Positions 43,351 through 55,275 of a stretch of DNA of 64,000 bases are shown here, piece after piece (position 1 is the stretch's first letter; every line of letters starts with the position of its first letter). The stretch is from Phragmites australis (Eukaryota; Streptophyta; Magnoliopsida; Poales; Poaceae): the NCBI RefSeq assembly GCF_958298935.1, contig NC_084922.1:12898501-12962500 (forward strand). Direction: 5' to 3'. The notes under the pieces are model-generated. The model was not told the DNA's origin. It did not search any database and was given only the letters and a program-made list of their open reading frames with translations. The position numbers were made by a program, and so were the translations under genes.

Positions 43351-44540
43351 GTAGGAATGACAGTTTTCTCCATCAGGCTAGGTTCCAGCGGATTTCAAAC
43401 TCGATAGAGCAGGTTCGGGCGGAAAATCGGTCTTACAGGCTTTCGGGTCAGAGCCCCACTAGGTTGTCTTGTCGGGGCCACGTGGCTTTGCACCGCGGGT
43501 GCCTTACAGGCCCCAAAATCCTCCAGCCCATCTAAACCCCTGTCAGCTCGGCCCATCCCCACCTCCTCTATATTCCTCACCCGGTCACCCCCATGCCTCC
43601 AGACGCATCGACGTAGTGAGAGAGAGCAGAGAGTGAGAGAGGGCGTCAGGATGGAGGGGCCGGCACAGGGGGAGGTCCGACAGGTTGGCCAGCAGTGGCC
43701 TGGGGTCGAGTGCGTCGAGTCTGGTAGCATAGTTGATAGCAAAGGCGACGGAAGCTAGATCAAAGCGGTCGGGGAGAAGAAGCCGTTCGGAGAGGAAGAG
43801 GCCTCCCGGTAGTGGCGGCCTCAGCTGGGCAACGGCACGGGGTTGAGGGGCCTAGCCCGCCAGCGCTGGAGGAGGCTAGGGCGGCGGGAAACCAGATCAG
43901 GGTGGCCGGAGGATGAAGGAAGTTGGCCGGGAGAATCAGCCCTCCAACGGCGACCTCCTCAGCCGCGTGGCTAGTGACGGCCTCCGCCCCGCCATGTTCG
44001 GCCGCTCCAGGCTGAGCCTCCCTCCTCCTGCGTGCCGCCAGAATCGCACCACCCTCACCGCCGTCTCCAAATCTACGCGTAGGCGGCGGTCGAGATGAAC
44101 AGTTGCGCCGGAGGAAGAGGTGAGGCCGAGGCGGGCAGCGGTGCTTGAGGGTGTGGTAAGGCCGCAGCAGTGCGCCGGCGCCGGAGGATGAGGCGGGTAG
44201 CAGCATCGAACAGCATGGCAAGGCCGAGGCGGCACTATAGCGCCGGAGGGAGAGGTAGAGGCAAGGCTGAGGCCAGTAGGCGGCGCCGGAGAGCGAGGCC
44301 AAAGGGCAAGGCCGAGGCAGAGCCGGTGTTGTCGTGAAGAACCTAGGCACCTGGCGGCGATAGCAAAGTCGGGTTTCGGCTTCCCCGTCAGGTCTCAGGT
44401 CCCTAGCAGGGCCGAGGGCAGGGTTGATTTTGCACTTGTTTATAATTTCAGGGCTGGATCAGGTTTAAGGAGTCGAATGCCGAGTCAGGTGCAGGTGAGT
44501 AAAACCCAACAGGGACGGACCTGTTACCGCCCCTACTCGA
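43351..44540. mobile_element. GC-rich 1.2-kb insertion, complete copy (unit B)
   Basis: It starts GGGTAGGAATGACAG after TAGCTCAAG and ends near CCGCCCCTACTCG, an imperfect inverse. It is absent from the old partial copy at about 53480-53540, so it is an insertion. No target duplication was identified and no transposase is present. ORFs at 43760-44350 (minus) and elsewhere are Pro/Ala/Arg-rich and compositional. A hAT-like non-autonomous element is possible but unproven. Confidence 0.5.
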
Positions 44541-44617
44541 AGATGATAAACTATGTATTGTTGAGAATAAACACCATGTATGATTTGCATGCATGATCGA
44601 GATGATAAACTATGTAT

Positions 44618-44807
44618 TGTTGAGAATAAACACCATGTGATCAATTACCAATAGTCATGTCTATTGGGAAGATGTGTTTTACCAATAGATATGTCCTTTC
44701 ATTATGTCCATTCAACTTGTATAAATATGTAAGCATTCTATAAATCAATACAAGAGTTCATTACTTTCATTATCTACTTCTTTATCTCTTTACAAATATT
44801 TACAATA
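44618..44807 (+). repeat. 5' LTR of the Copia element
   Basis: TGTTGAG...TACAATA, 190 bp, aligned with 52172-52359. It contains ATAAATATGTAAGCATT as a likely TATA region and TAAATCAATACAAGAG near the R region. The junction with flanking DNA is partly duplicated just upstream (44542-44580). Confidence 0.85.
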
Positions 44808-46030
44808 CGTTATTAGCACGATTGTTCTCACTGGGCAAGGCCACGTGATAGGTGAACAGAGGTCGTGGACACGCAAAGGAAGATCACCGACGCTCTGCAT
44901 GATAGGCAGGCTGCAAGATGGCGGCCATTGTCGACAACGACGACACCATCGCTACTCGGCCAAACCGATCCATCATCCGCATGCTCTGCACGAGGCTAAT
45001 CGGTCACAACATTGGCGAATCTTGGATGAACGCCGAAGAACACCGCTCGTTGGTGAATCTTGGATGAACACCAAAGACACAGAGGAAACACTACAACATA
45101 GAGAAGAAATCAACAAAAAGAAGGCCATAGCAGGAGATCCTCAACATCCTCTTTGCCTTCTCCTTGGTCGACGATGAGTTCTTACCCCTGCATCGAACAC
45201 GAAGTTCCCAAACGGGAACTCCGTTCGGAACACGCCATCCTCACCGAGCCCTCGTTGCAGTCGATGTCGGCCACACCAAGCGCGTCATATTCCTCAGCGC
45301 ACGCTTCGTGTGGACCACCGCCGGCATCAACCATCTCATCTTGTGTGTGTTGCCACGAACGGACCCACGCCTATCAGGTAGCGACCATCCAACGGCGGTG
45401 GTGTCCTCAACGCGTCATCCATCATGGAGACGCCAACTCTTACCTCCAACGCGCCGACGCTCCACAACCGGTGGCGCGTCAGTGCTAAAGCAGTGGCTGT
45501 CATGGCCACCCTTCGGCATGCCTATCCTCTGACGGTGCATGGCGACGGATCTGGCATCAGGCTCAGCGGTAGCCTGCCCTAGGTGGCAGTCGGCCAGTTC
45601 TGGCAACGCCCAGCACTAGCGGCGACCACCCGCATTCCTCCGAGGCAGGGCTCCGCCCAACTGGTGGCAGCTCGCCCCTCTCTCTCCACTCCAGTGGCTC
45701 ACAAGCCCAAGGGCTACGGCGAACACGGCTGGCAATCCCGCCCCCTCCCGCTGCGCGCTGGACCCATCCGACAACGAACATCAGCTGGTGCCCCCGCTTC
45801 CTCCCGTGGCTGTCACCCGATGGCGGCAGCCTGCTTGGTGGCGACAGCATGCCCGCACACATGCCGGCCAGCCAGCAGCGGCTCAGTCTGCCTGACGGTG
45901 GCCAACCCATGCCGGCCAGCTGGCGGCGATTTAGCTTGTGGGCGGCTGCATGTGTGATGGGGTAGGTGGGGGCGCAAACTGTAACCACCCCCCCCCCCCA
46001 TTCCCTTTTATATGGGGTGATCCCCCAGGT
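44808..46030 (+). other. GC-rich leader of the Copia element
   Basis: A 1.2-kb GC-rich stretch lies between primer site and gag, in sharp contrast to the AT-rich rest of the element. Several overlapping plus-strand frames (44845-45177, 45153-45488, 45583-45957) have no recognisable domain. It could be captured DNA, since related Copia elements have short leaders. It ends near a C-run at 45990. Confidence 0.5.
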
Positions 46031-46499
46031 TGAATGGTCCTCTAAAGGCCCTCAACCTAGGTTGCCTTGGCCAATTCGGCCAACAGCGACCAATGCCATT
46101 TTTACCAAAAAAAAAAGCATTGTGTTTTCTGTTTAATTGCGTTAAAAAATATACAGTGAATTTTTGTTTTACATTTAAACCCTCTGGTTTTAAATGCATT
46201 GCACTGTATTATATTTGCATCATGTAAATATGCATTCCAAACACTGTTTTTCTCGAATACTATGCAATGTTCAATGTGTTTGCTTTATACAATCCCTATA
46301 ACATGCAATTATGTTAATGACCATTTTTTTCAATTGAATTTTTTTTGCAAAATAACATATTAATTCACCTTAATTAAGTCTAAAGAGCTCTTATGCCCAA
46401 AAGTGCTTAATTCAAGCAGAATTAAAATGCAAAATTTTAAGTGACTACCTCAACTAATATCGGTATAACACAAGATCATGGACATTATGAGATCTACTG

Positions 46500-46965
46500 C
46501 AATTGCGAATAACTCGTGCCACTACTGTGCGGTCTACACCATTTTTATGGTGACTACCGTCAAAGTGTTAACTCATTACTATGCGGTCTACACCATTTTC
46601 GGTGACTACCGTCAAAGGATTAAATCACTATATTTGAGGTCTGCACCATTTTGGTTATTACCTTCTATATGATTACCCAATTTAATATTTGTGAACCACA
46701 AGGTAATGGAATATCATCTATAGTATATTTGCATATTATTCACCATTACAATGAGGTCTACATTTCGTCATCTTGACTTAATGACTACCTTCAGCGTATT
46801 CTTCCAAATACTCTAATTAGCCTAACACGAGGTAATAGGAACATAGGTATCTACTGATAAATATCAAATTATACCTCTTACTATTGCGAGATATAAACCA
46901 TAATTGGTGATTATCTTCAACGTATTAGCTACATAATTTGAGGTCTACACTATCAATTTAAGTCT
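46500..46965. repeat. Degenerate tandem repeats upstream of gag
   Basis: Imperfect units containing GCGGTCTACACCATTTT and GGTGACTACCGTCAAAG recur at about 46530, 46585 and 46640 and, weaker, up to 46960. Confidence 0.7.
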
Positions 46966-47049
46966 CAACTTGACTTTACATATTTTGCATTATTATTGCA
47001 ACATTACCATGATGTTTTTTAATTTACTTACAATAAATTAATCAAATCT

Positions 47050-47900
47050 ATGGTCAAATCCATTTTGGATAAAATGACCAGCCAAGAGTTCGATAAAATC
47101 ACGTTTGACACTCACAATTATCTAACATGGGCAATGGACATCAAGGTCAGTCTTATATCCCACGGAAAAGTAGCGGTACTACCACCTCCCCAAGAGGGAG
47201 AACCACCGCTACCAGATAAACTTAAATATGGAGTTTTATACATAATAAGGCACCATATCCATCCAAATCTCAAATCTGAGTATCTGATAGAAGAGAATCC
47301 GAGCACTCAATGGCTAGATCTCAAAACAAGATATGAACAGCAGAAAGTAGTCATTCTGCCCAATACAAGTCATAAATAGACACATCTCCGACTTCAAGAC
47401 TTTATGTCCGTCGGAGATTATGATCATGTTGTTCATAAAATCTGCTCAAAATTGTAATTTCTGCGAACAAGAACCTACAGATGTGGAAAAGATAAAGCTA
47501 TTATGCTTCCCACTGATAGGATCTTACAGCAACAAAACCGTTCAACAGAATACCATGTTTATTCTAATTTAATACATGTATTATTTTAGGCCGAAAAGCA
47601 TATTGAACTCCTTCTAAGGAATCATCATTAGCATCTAATCAGCGCTTCTCCTTTACCTAAAGTACATGCTAATGTTAAGAATAACAATAAGTTTGATGGC
47701 TCTATTAAACGCTATCCAAAGAACTTCAATGGTAAACGCAAATGTAACAAAAAGCAGAAGTCACGTGCACTGAATTAGGGCCAAGGCATTTCCAAACTTG
47801 ACAAATCTAATATTTGTCGTAAATGCGGATGCTACAAATATTCCACTAAGAAATGTCGCACCTTTAATTAATCTGTATTTACAATCTATGGGACATAACC
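47050..47900 (+). pseudogene. Copia gag remnant with broken zinc knuckle
   Basis: 47050-47379 reads MVKSILDKMTSQEFDKITF, then DTHNYLTWAMDIKVSLISHG and IIRHHIHPNLKSEYLIEENP up to TQWLDLKTRYEQQK, the normal N-terminal part of Copia gag. A stop follows at 47377. The nucleocapsid knuckle appears at about 47807-47860 as CRKCGCYKYSTKKC, in which the conserved histidine is tyrosine. Not functional. Confidence 0.8.
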
Positions 47901-48249
47901 GACCTTCTCAAGGGAAAATATTTGAAGCACACTTCAATCTTCAAACTGACTCCACCAAGGAGGCTAGTTGTTCACAACAAGTTCTACAAGAATCAAGTAA
48001 CAACCAGACTCTTCTGCAACCAGAAGATCCCACGAGCACGAAAAACATGTTTATCAAATTTGCTTAACACAACATGTTTGGAGACCCAATTTAGTCTCCT
48101 AATTCCTTAGATACCATGTTATCTACGCCCCATTAAATGTTGTAACATAATATTGTATCAACACTATGATACTATAATAAAATATGTATGTATTCTATAT
48201 ATTTGAAAAGAATTTCATATCAAATTCTTCAATTCTATATATGGAATTC

Positions 48250-51200
48250 TACGGGAGTCAATCCAATGGAGGAAATGTGTCTTGTAGATAGTTACACCAC
48301 AAAATTCTATACTTAGGGCAACCAAAATATTTCCAAACTCTTACTTAGAGACAATGAAATGTTTTGACAATCGCTGGACGCGATATAGTGATTATTGGCT
48401 CTGGTCGTGCCATAATTACTCTCCCTATAGGTATACAAGTCATAATCGTTGATGCTCTATAGTATCTCAATTCAACTCATACCTTATAAGTTATAGAGAT
48501 ATTCGTCGGAATGATTTTCATATCGAAACCCATGAGAAATTTTTCCTCTTAATCAACGGATATGGCAAGCTTCCCGATATGCCATCTGGATTGTATTATA
48601 CGTACATCAAATTCCGTACCACATATTGCATACAAAATAATTTTTCTATCTTGATTACATCAAGACTTGGCATGATTGCCTTGGTCACTCTACCTTAGAG
48701 ATGATGAGAAAAATTATTAATAATTTTATTAGTCACAATATTCCTAAAATCTTCATATTAGTGTACACCGCATGTGGCATGGGGAATATTAATTTTAAGG
48801 TCCTCTTACCTTAAAATTCAAATTGTGCCACCTAATTTCTTGAACACCTTCAAGAACATACATGTGGCGCTATTCAGCAATTTTATGTACCATCTAGGTA
48901 CTCTATAATGCTGATTGATGCATCTATAAAATAGTCCTGAATGTGTCCCTTATATATAAGGCATCACACTTATGTCAAACTCATTGCTCTGATACTCAAA
49001 ATTAGAGAAAATTATCCTAGACGCGGAATCAAATCCATTCACATGGATAATGTCGTTCCTTAATGTGCATGCAATTATTGTTTAATTTTGGGCACTACTG
49101 CATTAAGTACCATATGTACACATCCACAATGGTCTAGCTGAATTTCTCATAAAGAGAATGAATTCATTTGCATGACCAACCATAGAATTGCAATTTACCA
49201 ATATTTTATTGGTAACATGTGGCTTTACACACCGCATCATTAAACTAAATTTATTCAACTGCAATCATACGGCTCCCTCAGTTGTAGTTAGTACGTAGAA
49301 ATTTGGCCTCATCCAAGTATTTTCCATCTACGAATCAGTTACGTTCTGTACGTACCGATATCACCACCATACAGTATACATCAAAGGGCATTGGGGATCC
49401 TTATAAGATATAATTATCCGTCAATCATATAATACCTCGAATCCCTCACATGGGACATATTCATTGCCCGTATACTCATAATATTTTGAGGACAATTCCA
49501 GGCATTAGGGGGGGAGTAATACCACAAAGAATGACAGGAATCATAAGAGAATGTCACATACGTTCACATTCGTTACTCATATCCACGTACCTGAGATCTG
49601 AATCTTTATTCAGAACATCTTGTATTTACAACATATTGCAAATAACCTGCCAGATACATTTACTAACAACAAAAGTACCACCAAATCTTAAATTTCAACT
49701 AGGAATGAGCCGGAAAGAGTGGAGGTACCAAACAAAACCACTCAACTCCCAAATCAAAATAAGAGAGGGAGAAGTATGGTCACAAAGAATAAAGCTTCTT
49801 GCAAGCTACTGCAAAAAAAGAGAAATCCCTCCTCCAAGACAGTGTATACAAATCAACATCAAGTTGATTGGATATTCACTATCCAAACGCCTATAGATGT
49901 TTAGCATCCAAAATGCCCAGCACAAATTTGTACACAAATTTCAGGCACTGGGTTATGGGAACACCGTAACTCCATTGTTTTGGAAAATACACTGAGTTAA
50001 ATGGGATAATATTTCCACAAACTATATTGATTTCATAGAATCAATCAATACTAAAGACTACAAATTGTCGACAAATATTTCTCCTTGAAAATTGCAAAAG
50101 ATCTTCAATTGGATCCAAGCCAAAGTCCATAGCCATGGCAGGGTACCTCAAGCACTCAGACTGGACCAAATAGAAGGAACCAATTAAGGTAGAATTGCAC
50201 TCGCTTACAAAAGGAGAGGTATTCATAAAAGTAATACCTACACCTCCAATGTCTTTCCTATAGAAGCAAAATAGAATTTATTTTATAAGATGGTGAAATA
50301 GCGAGGCTAGTAGCACAAGGGTTCATGCAGAGACCCAGCATCAATTATGATGCTACATACCCCATGGTATGTGTGAAAATTATGTTCTCATATTTCATAT
50401 CATTGATAGATCAAATGAATTAGATAGATTTGAACATATAAATCCCTAATGGACTTCGTATTATGAATCTAAATACAAATCGTAATATATATTATGTACA
50501 GCTTAAAGTTACTACATGACTTCAAGCAGTTAAGTTGGTTATGGTACAACTTACTATATGAGTTCCTTTCACAGAAAGGTTGCTCCAAACACAACGATTG
50601 CATATGTGTGTTCATAATAAAACCTCAAATTGGATTTTGTTTCATCTCCAAACCACACATGACAAAATATGTAATCATCTTATGACGGAATTTGAGATGA
50701 ATGATTTGGTTAAAACCAAATTTCACTTAAGTCTACAACTTGAGTATATTCTTTCAGAAATATTTATCCATCAGTCCAATATCCAAATGATATTGGATAA
50801 TCATATCCAGCAAAACACTTATGGTCATTCAATCCCTAAATATTAATCACGATCAATTCATATATTGGGTTGACAATGAAAAGATATTGAACCTAAAGTT
50901 CTATATCTTAGTGCCATCAAAGCGCTCATGTAGCTTGCAAATCGCAACAGGTCTGATATTGCATTTGCAGATAACTTGCTAGCTTAAATAGCGCAACTCT
51001 AATAACGCCATTTGACGGGAGTAAAAGAGGATATCCATAGATATCTTTATGGCACCAAAGATCTAGGTTTTTCTATCAGAAAGACAAGATATGACCATAG
51101 TGGGATATCTAGACACTGGTATATAAATGATCCCTATAATGCTAGATCACAGACTAATTTCATGGTGATATAGCCTTTTCATAGAAGTTATCAAAACAAA

Positions 51201-51573
51201 TTCTAGTGGCTACTTTCACCTATCATTCTGAAACATCACATACATATGTATAGCTTCGCAGAATGATAAAACGCATACATCATGTGGTATTGATTCTATT
51301 GAATCATCAACAATTATCTATGAAGATAATTCTACATGCATTGCTCAAATGCAAACGAGTTATATAAAGAGCAATATCACCAAACATATTTCTCCTAAAT
51401 TGTTCTATCCTCATAATGTAGAGATAGAAATCTTGCAAACTAAATCATGTGGTAATCTCACTGATTTATTTTTTAAATCCTTACCAACTTCCACATTCCA
51501 AAATGTATTCACGGAATTGGTATACGGCATCTTTGAGATTTGCAAGATTCAAGAGGAGTTAATCCCTAAATGA
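48250..51573 (+). pseudogene. Copia pol remnant (protease, integrase, RT, RNase H)
   Basis: Landmarks in order: CLVDSYTT at about 48280 (protease DSATT motif with a change); DRLGH-like residues at about 48670 followed by the C..C region near 48770 (integrase zinc site); HIHNGLAEFLIKRM at about 49120 (integrase core end); ARLVAQGFMQRPSINYDATY at about 50297 (RT); and YEDNSTCIAQMQTSYIKSN at about 51315 with TKHISPKLFYPH and LQTKSCGNLTDLFFKSLP (RNase H). Stops and frameshifts are frequent throughout. Confidence 0.8.
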
Positions 51574-52171
51574 TAACCTGTTCATAATTATATTGCACTC
51601 TTTTCCTTTATGAGTTTTTCCTATACGGTTTCTCATATAAGGTTTTAATGAGGCAATATATACACAAGATCATATGTCATATCTCTTATTTTTCCTTTCT
51701 GGGTTTTTAAAAGAGATATCAAAGGCATATCTATTGTTCTCTAAACTTGGTTATGAGTTTTTCCTTTTAAAGGTTTTCTCATATGAGTTTACAAAGAGAC
51801 AATAATTAATATATGTTGTATCATTTTCTCCTTATTTTTCACTGTGTTTTAAAGGAGTTTTAACAGCACATTACTATTATTCCTCCTATTTTCCCAAGGG
51901 GTTTTAAGAGGTTTTAATATAATATATAGATTATAATTATTGTTCTCTAAGCTAACTAAAATGAGTTTTTTCTATTTAGATTTCTCATATGAGCTTATAA
52001 TGAGGCAATAAACAATATATGTCATGTCATTAACTCCTTATATTTTCCCATTAAATTTTAAAGGAGTTTTAATGACATATCAATATACTATTTTCTCCTC
52101 ATATTTACCATAGGGTTTCAGAGGAGTTTTTAACAAGAAATTTACAACTGGAATAATTGAACATGGAAGAG
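51574..52171 (+). other. 3' noncoding region of the Copia element
   Basis: Repeated short blocks of TTTTTCCT...GGTTTTCTCATATGAG and GTTTTAATGAGGCAAT occur, a pattern common downstream of RNase H in plant Copia elements. A purine tract (GGAAGAG) directly precedes the 3' LTR and is the likely polypurine primer. Confidence 0.6.
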
Positions 52172-52359
52172 TGTTGAGAATAAACACCATGTGATCAATT
52201 ACCAATAGTCATATCTATTAGAAAGATATATCTTCCCAATAGACATGTCATTTCATCATATTCATCCAACTTATATAAATATGTAAACACTATAAATCAA
52301 TACAAAAATTTATTACTTTTATTCCCTACTTCTTTATCTCTCTACAATTATTTACGATA
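52172..52359 (+). repeat. 3' LTR of the Copia element
   Basis: 188 bp, TGTTGAG...TACGATA, partner of 44618-44807. Confidence 0.85.
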
Positions 52360-52364
52360 TGTAG

Positions 52365-53100
52365 CACATGAACTTAATTAGTCGTTAGGTCGCAACTTAG
52401 GTGTTTTGAATCACGACGATTCGGTCCATGAGGGGATTCATAGGAAACATTCCTCGCGGTTGTTGATTCGGAATGCACAGAGTCAACGGTCCTGAACATC
52501 CAATACAAGAAGAGAGAAATGAACTAAAAATTCTTTAAAAATATCAGTAGTGCACAAATATATCAGTAGTGCACATATCGTGCGGGTCATTTGGTCTATT
52601 TACTCCAAAGATTCATAGGAGACATTCGTGTGGTTGTTGATTCGAAACATATTTTCTGATCTTCTCGGCTGGAATCTACAATATTTTTCTCCGGAACAAA
52701 AGAATCATCTCAGAGTTAATGGTCCCGAACAACCGATAAAAGAAGAGAAAAACGAACTAGAAATTTTTGACAAAAATATCGGTAGTGCAAGCATACGCTG
52801 CACCGTTACTTATCATGCGGTTCATTTAGTCTAGTTACCATCCAAAAGATTCATATGAAACATTCCACACGGTTAATTGTTGATTCGGAATCTATTTTCC
52901 TGATATTCTCGACTGGAATCTACCATGGTTATCTGAAAGAACCATCTCAGAGTCAATGGCCCCGAACAACCTATAAAAGAAGAGAAAAACGAACTAGAAA
53001 TTTTAAACAAAAATATTGGTAGCACATGCATACACTACACCGCTACTTATCATGTGGGCCATTTGGTTACTCCAAAGATTCATAGGAAACCGTCAAAAGT
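52365..53100. repeat. About 240-bp tandem repeats, copy next to unit B
   Basis: Units sharing TGCGGGCCATTTGGTCTA, ATTCATAGGAAACATTCC, GGTTGTTGATTCGGAAT, CAGAGTCAA(C/T)GGTCC and ATATCGGTAGTGCA start near 52400 (partial), 52574, 52813 and 53053 (cut short). No gene. The same repeat returns at 53610-54050. Confidence 0.8.
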
Positions 53101-53124
53101 CAGTGGCATATATATCTACTTTAT

Positions 53125-54055
53125 ACCCGTACTTCTTTCCTAAATAAAATGATTTTTTTTATTGTTCAACCTCTTAAACATGAGAGACTTTAGCTGCTTG
53201 CAATTAATATACATATGCTCATGTTCCAAGTTCCCTAGGAAGAGGGTACAGGCATGTGAAATCAAGTATACTTGATTGGCAATAGGATATATATTGCATA
53301 TTAATTGCTCAAGTCTGATTTTGGTTCCATTTAATTATAAGAAAAAACCGGGTCTGATCTGCGGTTTCGATAAAAAAAAATACTGAATAAATAGGGGACC
53401 ATGCCTAAAATTCCATGGACAACTCATGAGCAACTTCTCCAGTTTTGTTTTTCTAAGTTGATTAACTGGCTGCTTACGGAACTGGCTAGCTGCTAGCAGC
53501 TAGCTCCAAGGTGTACTGTATTCATCTATGATTTGCATGCATGATCGAGATGATGAACTGGGTAGCACATGAACTTAATTGGCCGTTAGGTCGCAACTTA
53601 GGTGTTATGAATCACGACGATTCGGTCCATGAGGGGATGAATTCCTAGGAAACATTCCATGCGGTTGTTGATTTGGCATCCACAGAGTCAACGGTCCGAA
53701 CATCCTATACAAGAATAGAAACATGAACTAAAAATTCTTAAAAGATATTAGTAGTGCAGAAATATTCTAGACCACTAGATATCATGCGGGCCATGTGGTC
53801 TAGTTACCTTACTCCAAAATATTCATAGGAAACATTCCACGTGGTTGTTGATTCAGAATCTATTTCTTAATCTTCTCGGCTGTATCTACAATGGTTGTCT
53901 CTGGAACAGAAGTACTCCATACCATCTCAGAGTCAACAGTCCTGAACAACCTGTTAAAAAAGAGAAAAAAACAAACTAGAATTTTTTTAACAAAAATATC
54001 GGTAGTGCAGGCATATGCTACACCGCTACATATCGTGCGGGCCATTGGGTGTTAA
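53125..54055. repeat. Third, older partial copy of the duplicated sequence (unit C)
   Basis: 53125-53515 is a diverged match to 42980-43350 and 24870-25225 (shared TGTTCAACCTCTTA, CATGTTCCAAGTTCCCTAGG, GAAGAGGGTACA, GCTCAAGTCTGAT). It then passes directly into TATGATTTGCATGCATGATC and TAGCACATGAACTTAATTGG, which in unit B are separated by the GC-rich insertion and the Copia. It ends with two more units of the 240-bp repeat (53610 and 53785, with an end fragment at 54034). Confidence 0.85.
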
Positions 54056-55165
54056 AAAGAAATCCCAAAAACATACACAGCTCTCGGGCCATTAACACAA
54101 AGTGAGGAAAAATAGTGGAATTCCACAGACAAATCATGGAACTCCACTAACAGCACGGGAACCGAACCAGAAGCAAGCAGGATGTTAACTAAGGTATACA
54201 TATATACATATACATATAAGATCTATAAAAGAAAAAAAAACAAACCGATATACACCATATGAGATCTCTGGGTTTTGGAAGTCCCGGGCGGCCGCCCCGC
54301 TCGCCCCCCACGACCGGCCCAACGTGCGGAGCAAATCATGCGCGGGCGGGCGCACGTGATCGCATACAAAAACCAGCCAATAAAAACGAAAACCATACAC
54401 AGTAGCGCGTAGACTTAAGCTGGAGCACAACTGCGCATGCAATCACTTGTCACGAATAATAATCTTCCTTTTTTTTCCTCGCAGAAATTAAAACCGGCAG
54501 AAACGAAAAATTGCTCGTTTAATTTCCTGGTCAATGACTTGGCCAGGTCACCAGGATCTCGCAAGTACACGGTTGGTGCGCAGCCCACTCGATCAACCGA
54601 CCGATCGATCATCTCGTACTTTTATATCCTCTCATGTGTCATGTGCACTAAAAGTCCTTTCCCTTGGCCTGCAAGCACGGGATCGGTTAGCAAACACGCA
54701 TGAACAATCAAGGAAGTTGCCATGGACGTATCAGTTCCATCTTTTTAAATTGTGGATGAAAAATGTTCCAAAGTCAGTGTCGTTTTTTGGATCTCGATCG
54801 GTCCAAAGACAAGCCGTTTTGGATCCATGTATCTGTGGCATCATGTATGTACTACGACGGCCTGACCGACAGTCTCGGCGATCATACTGGTTATATTGTT
54901 TCTTCGCTTTTCGTGCGTGAATCTGACGTTCTAACGGTCCTTCCATGAAGTGCCACGAATGTACGTGGTTTTGGTTTCAGTTCGATGAATTTTGGCGATT
55001 ATATGTAGTTTCCTTATTTTGCTTTTCGTGCGTGACGTTTTAACCGCTCCTTCCGTGAAGACTTTGAACTGGGAGCTAATTTGGCCGCGTGATTGGACCT
55101 CAATATCCATGCTGGTGATGTGCGAGTGGGATGGATCACTCTGTGCTGGTGCTGATACGTGCTAG
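54056..55165. other. Single-copy-like DNA, no gene recognised
   Basis: A GC-rich patch lies at 54275-54365. Overlapping frames on both strands at 54415-54950 have no recognisable domain. Two diverged copies of a 65-75-bp block (GCTTTTCGTGCGTGA...CCTTCC(A/G)TGAAG) lie at about 54880-54950 and 54995-55061. 55156-55165 is the left copy of the MULE target duplication. Confidence 0.5.
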
Positions 55166-55275
55166 GAGTTTTTTGTATCATTAATATTTAAACAAATAGA
55201 TCCCTGATGACAATATTTGTATAAATAGACGTCTATCGCTCTCTAAAAAAGATATAGTCTTTTCAAAGGGCGATA
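55166..55275. repeat. MULE left terminal inverted repeat
   Basis: Matches the reverse of 62300-62412 over about 105 bp, including ATAAATAGACG against ACAAATAGACG and CTTTTCAAAGG(G/A)CGATAA. Confidence 0.85.

Larger units (their letters stand above)
26371..44505. repeat. Tandem segmental duplication, unit B
   Basis: It starts TCCGATTTCGACG, equivalent to 19696 inside the CACTA-like element, and runs to AGTAAAAC at 44505, equivalent to 26370. Removing the 10925-bp CACTA element plus one target copy leaves about 7.2 kb against 6.7 kb in unit A. The difference is mostly an 863-bp segment missing from A and a 293-bp segment (20319-20611 of A) missing from B at about 26949. The peroxidase genes are offset by exactly 17250 bp throughout. 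Confidence 0.92.
44618..52359 (+). mobile_element. Decayed Copia retrotransposon with short (190-bp) LTRs
   Basis: The 5' LTR is 44618-44807 and the 3' LTR is 52172-52359, both starting TGTTGAGAATAAACACCATG. The flanks TGTAT (44613-44617) and TGTAG (52360-52364) differ at one base, as expected for an old 5-bp target duplication. CGTTATTAGCACG right after the 5' LTR resembles the CGTTATCAGCACG primer site of many plant Copia elements. Gag, zinc knuckle, protease, integrase, RT and RNase H remnants follow in Copia order on the plus strand, full of stops. The LTRs differ at many positions, so the insertion is old. Confidence 0.88.

Noticed and set aside
54415..54950. Candidate small genes on both strands
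   Set aside because: Frames of 60-130 codons with no domain, no splice-consistent partners and no repeat support.
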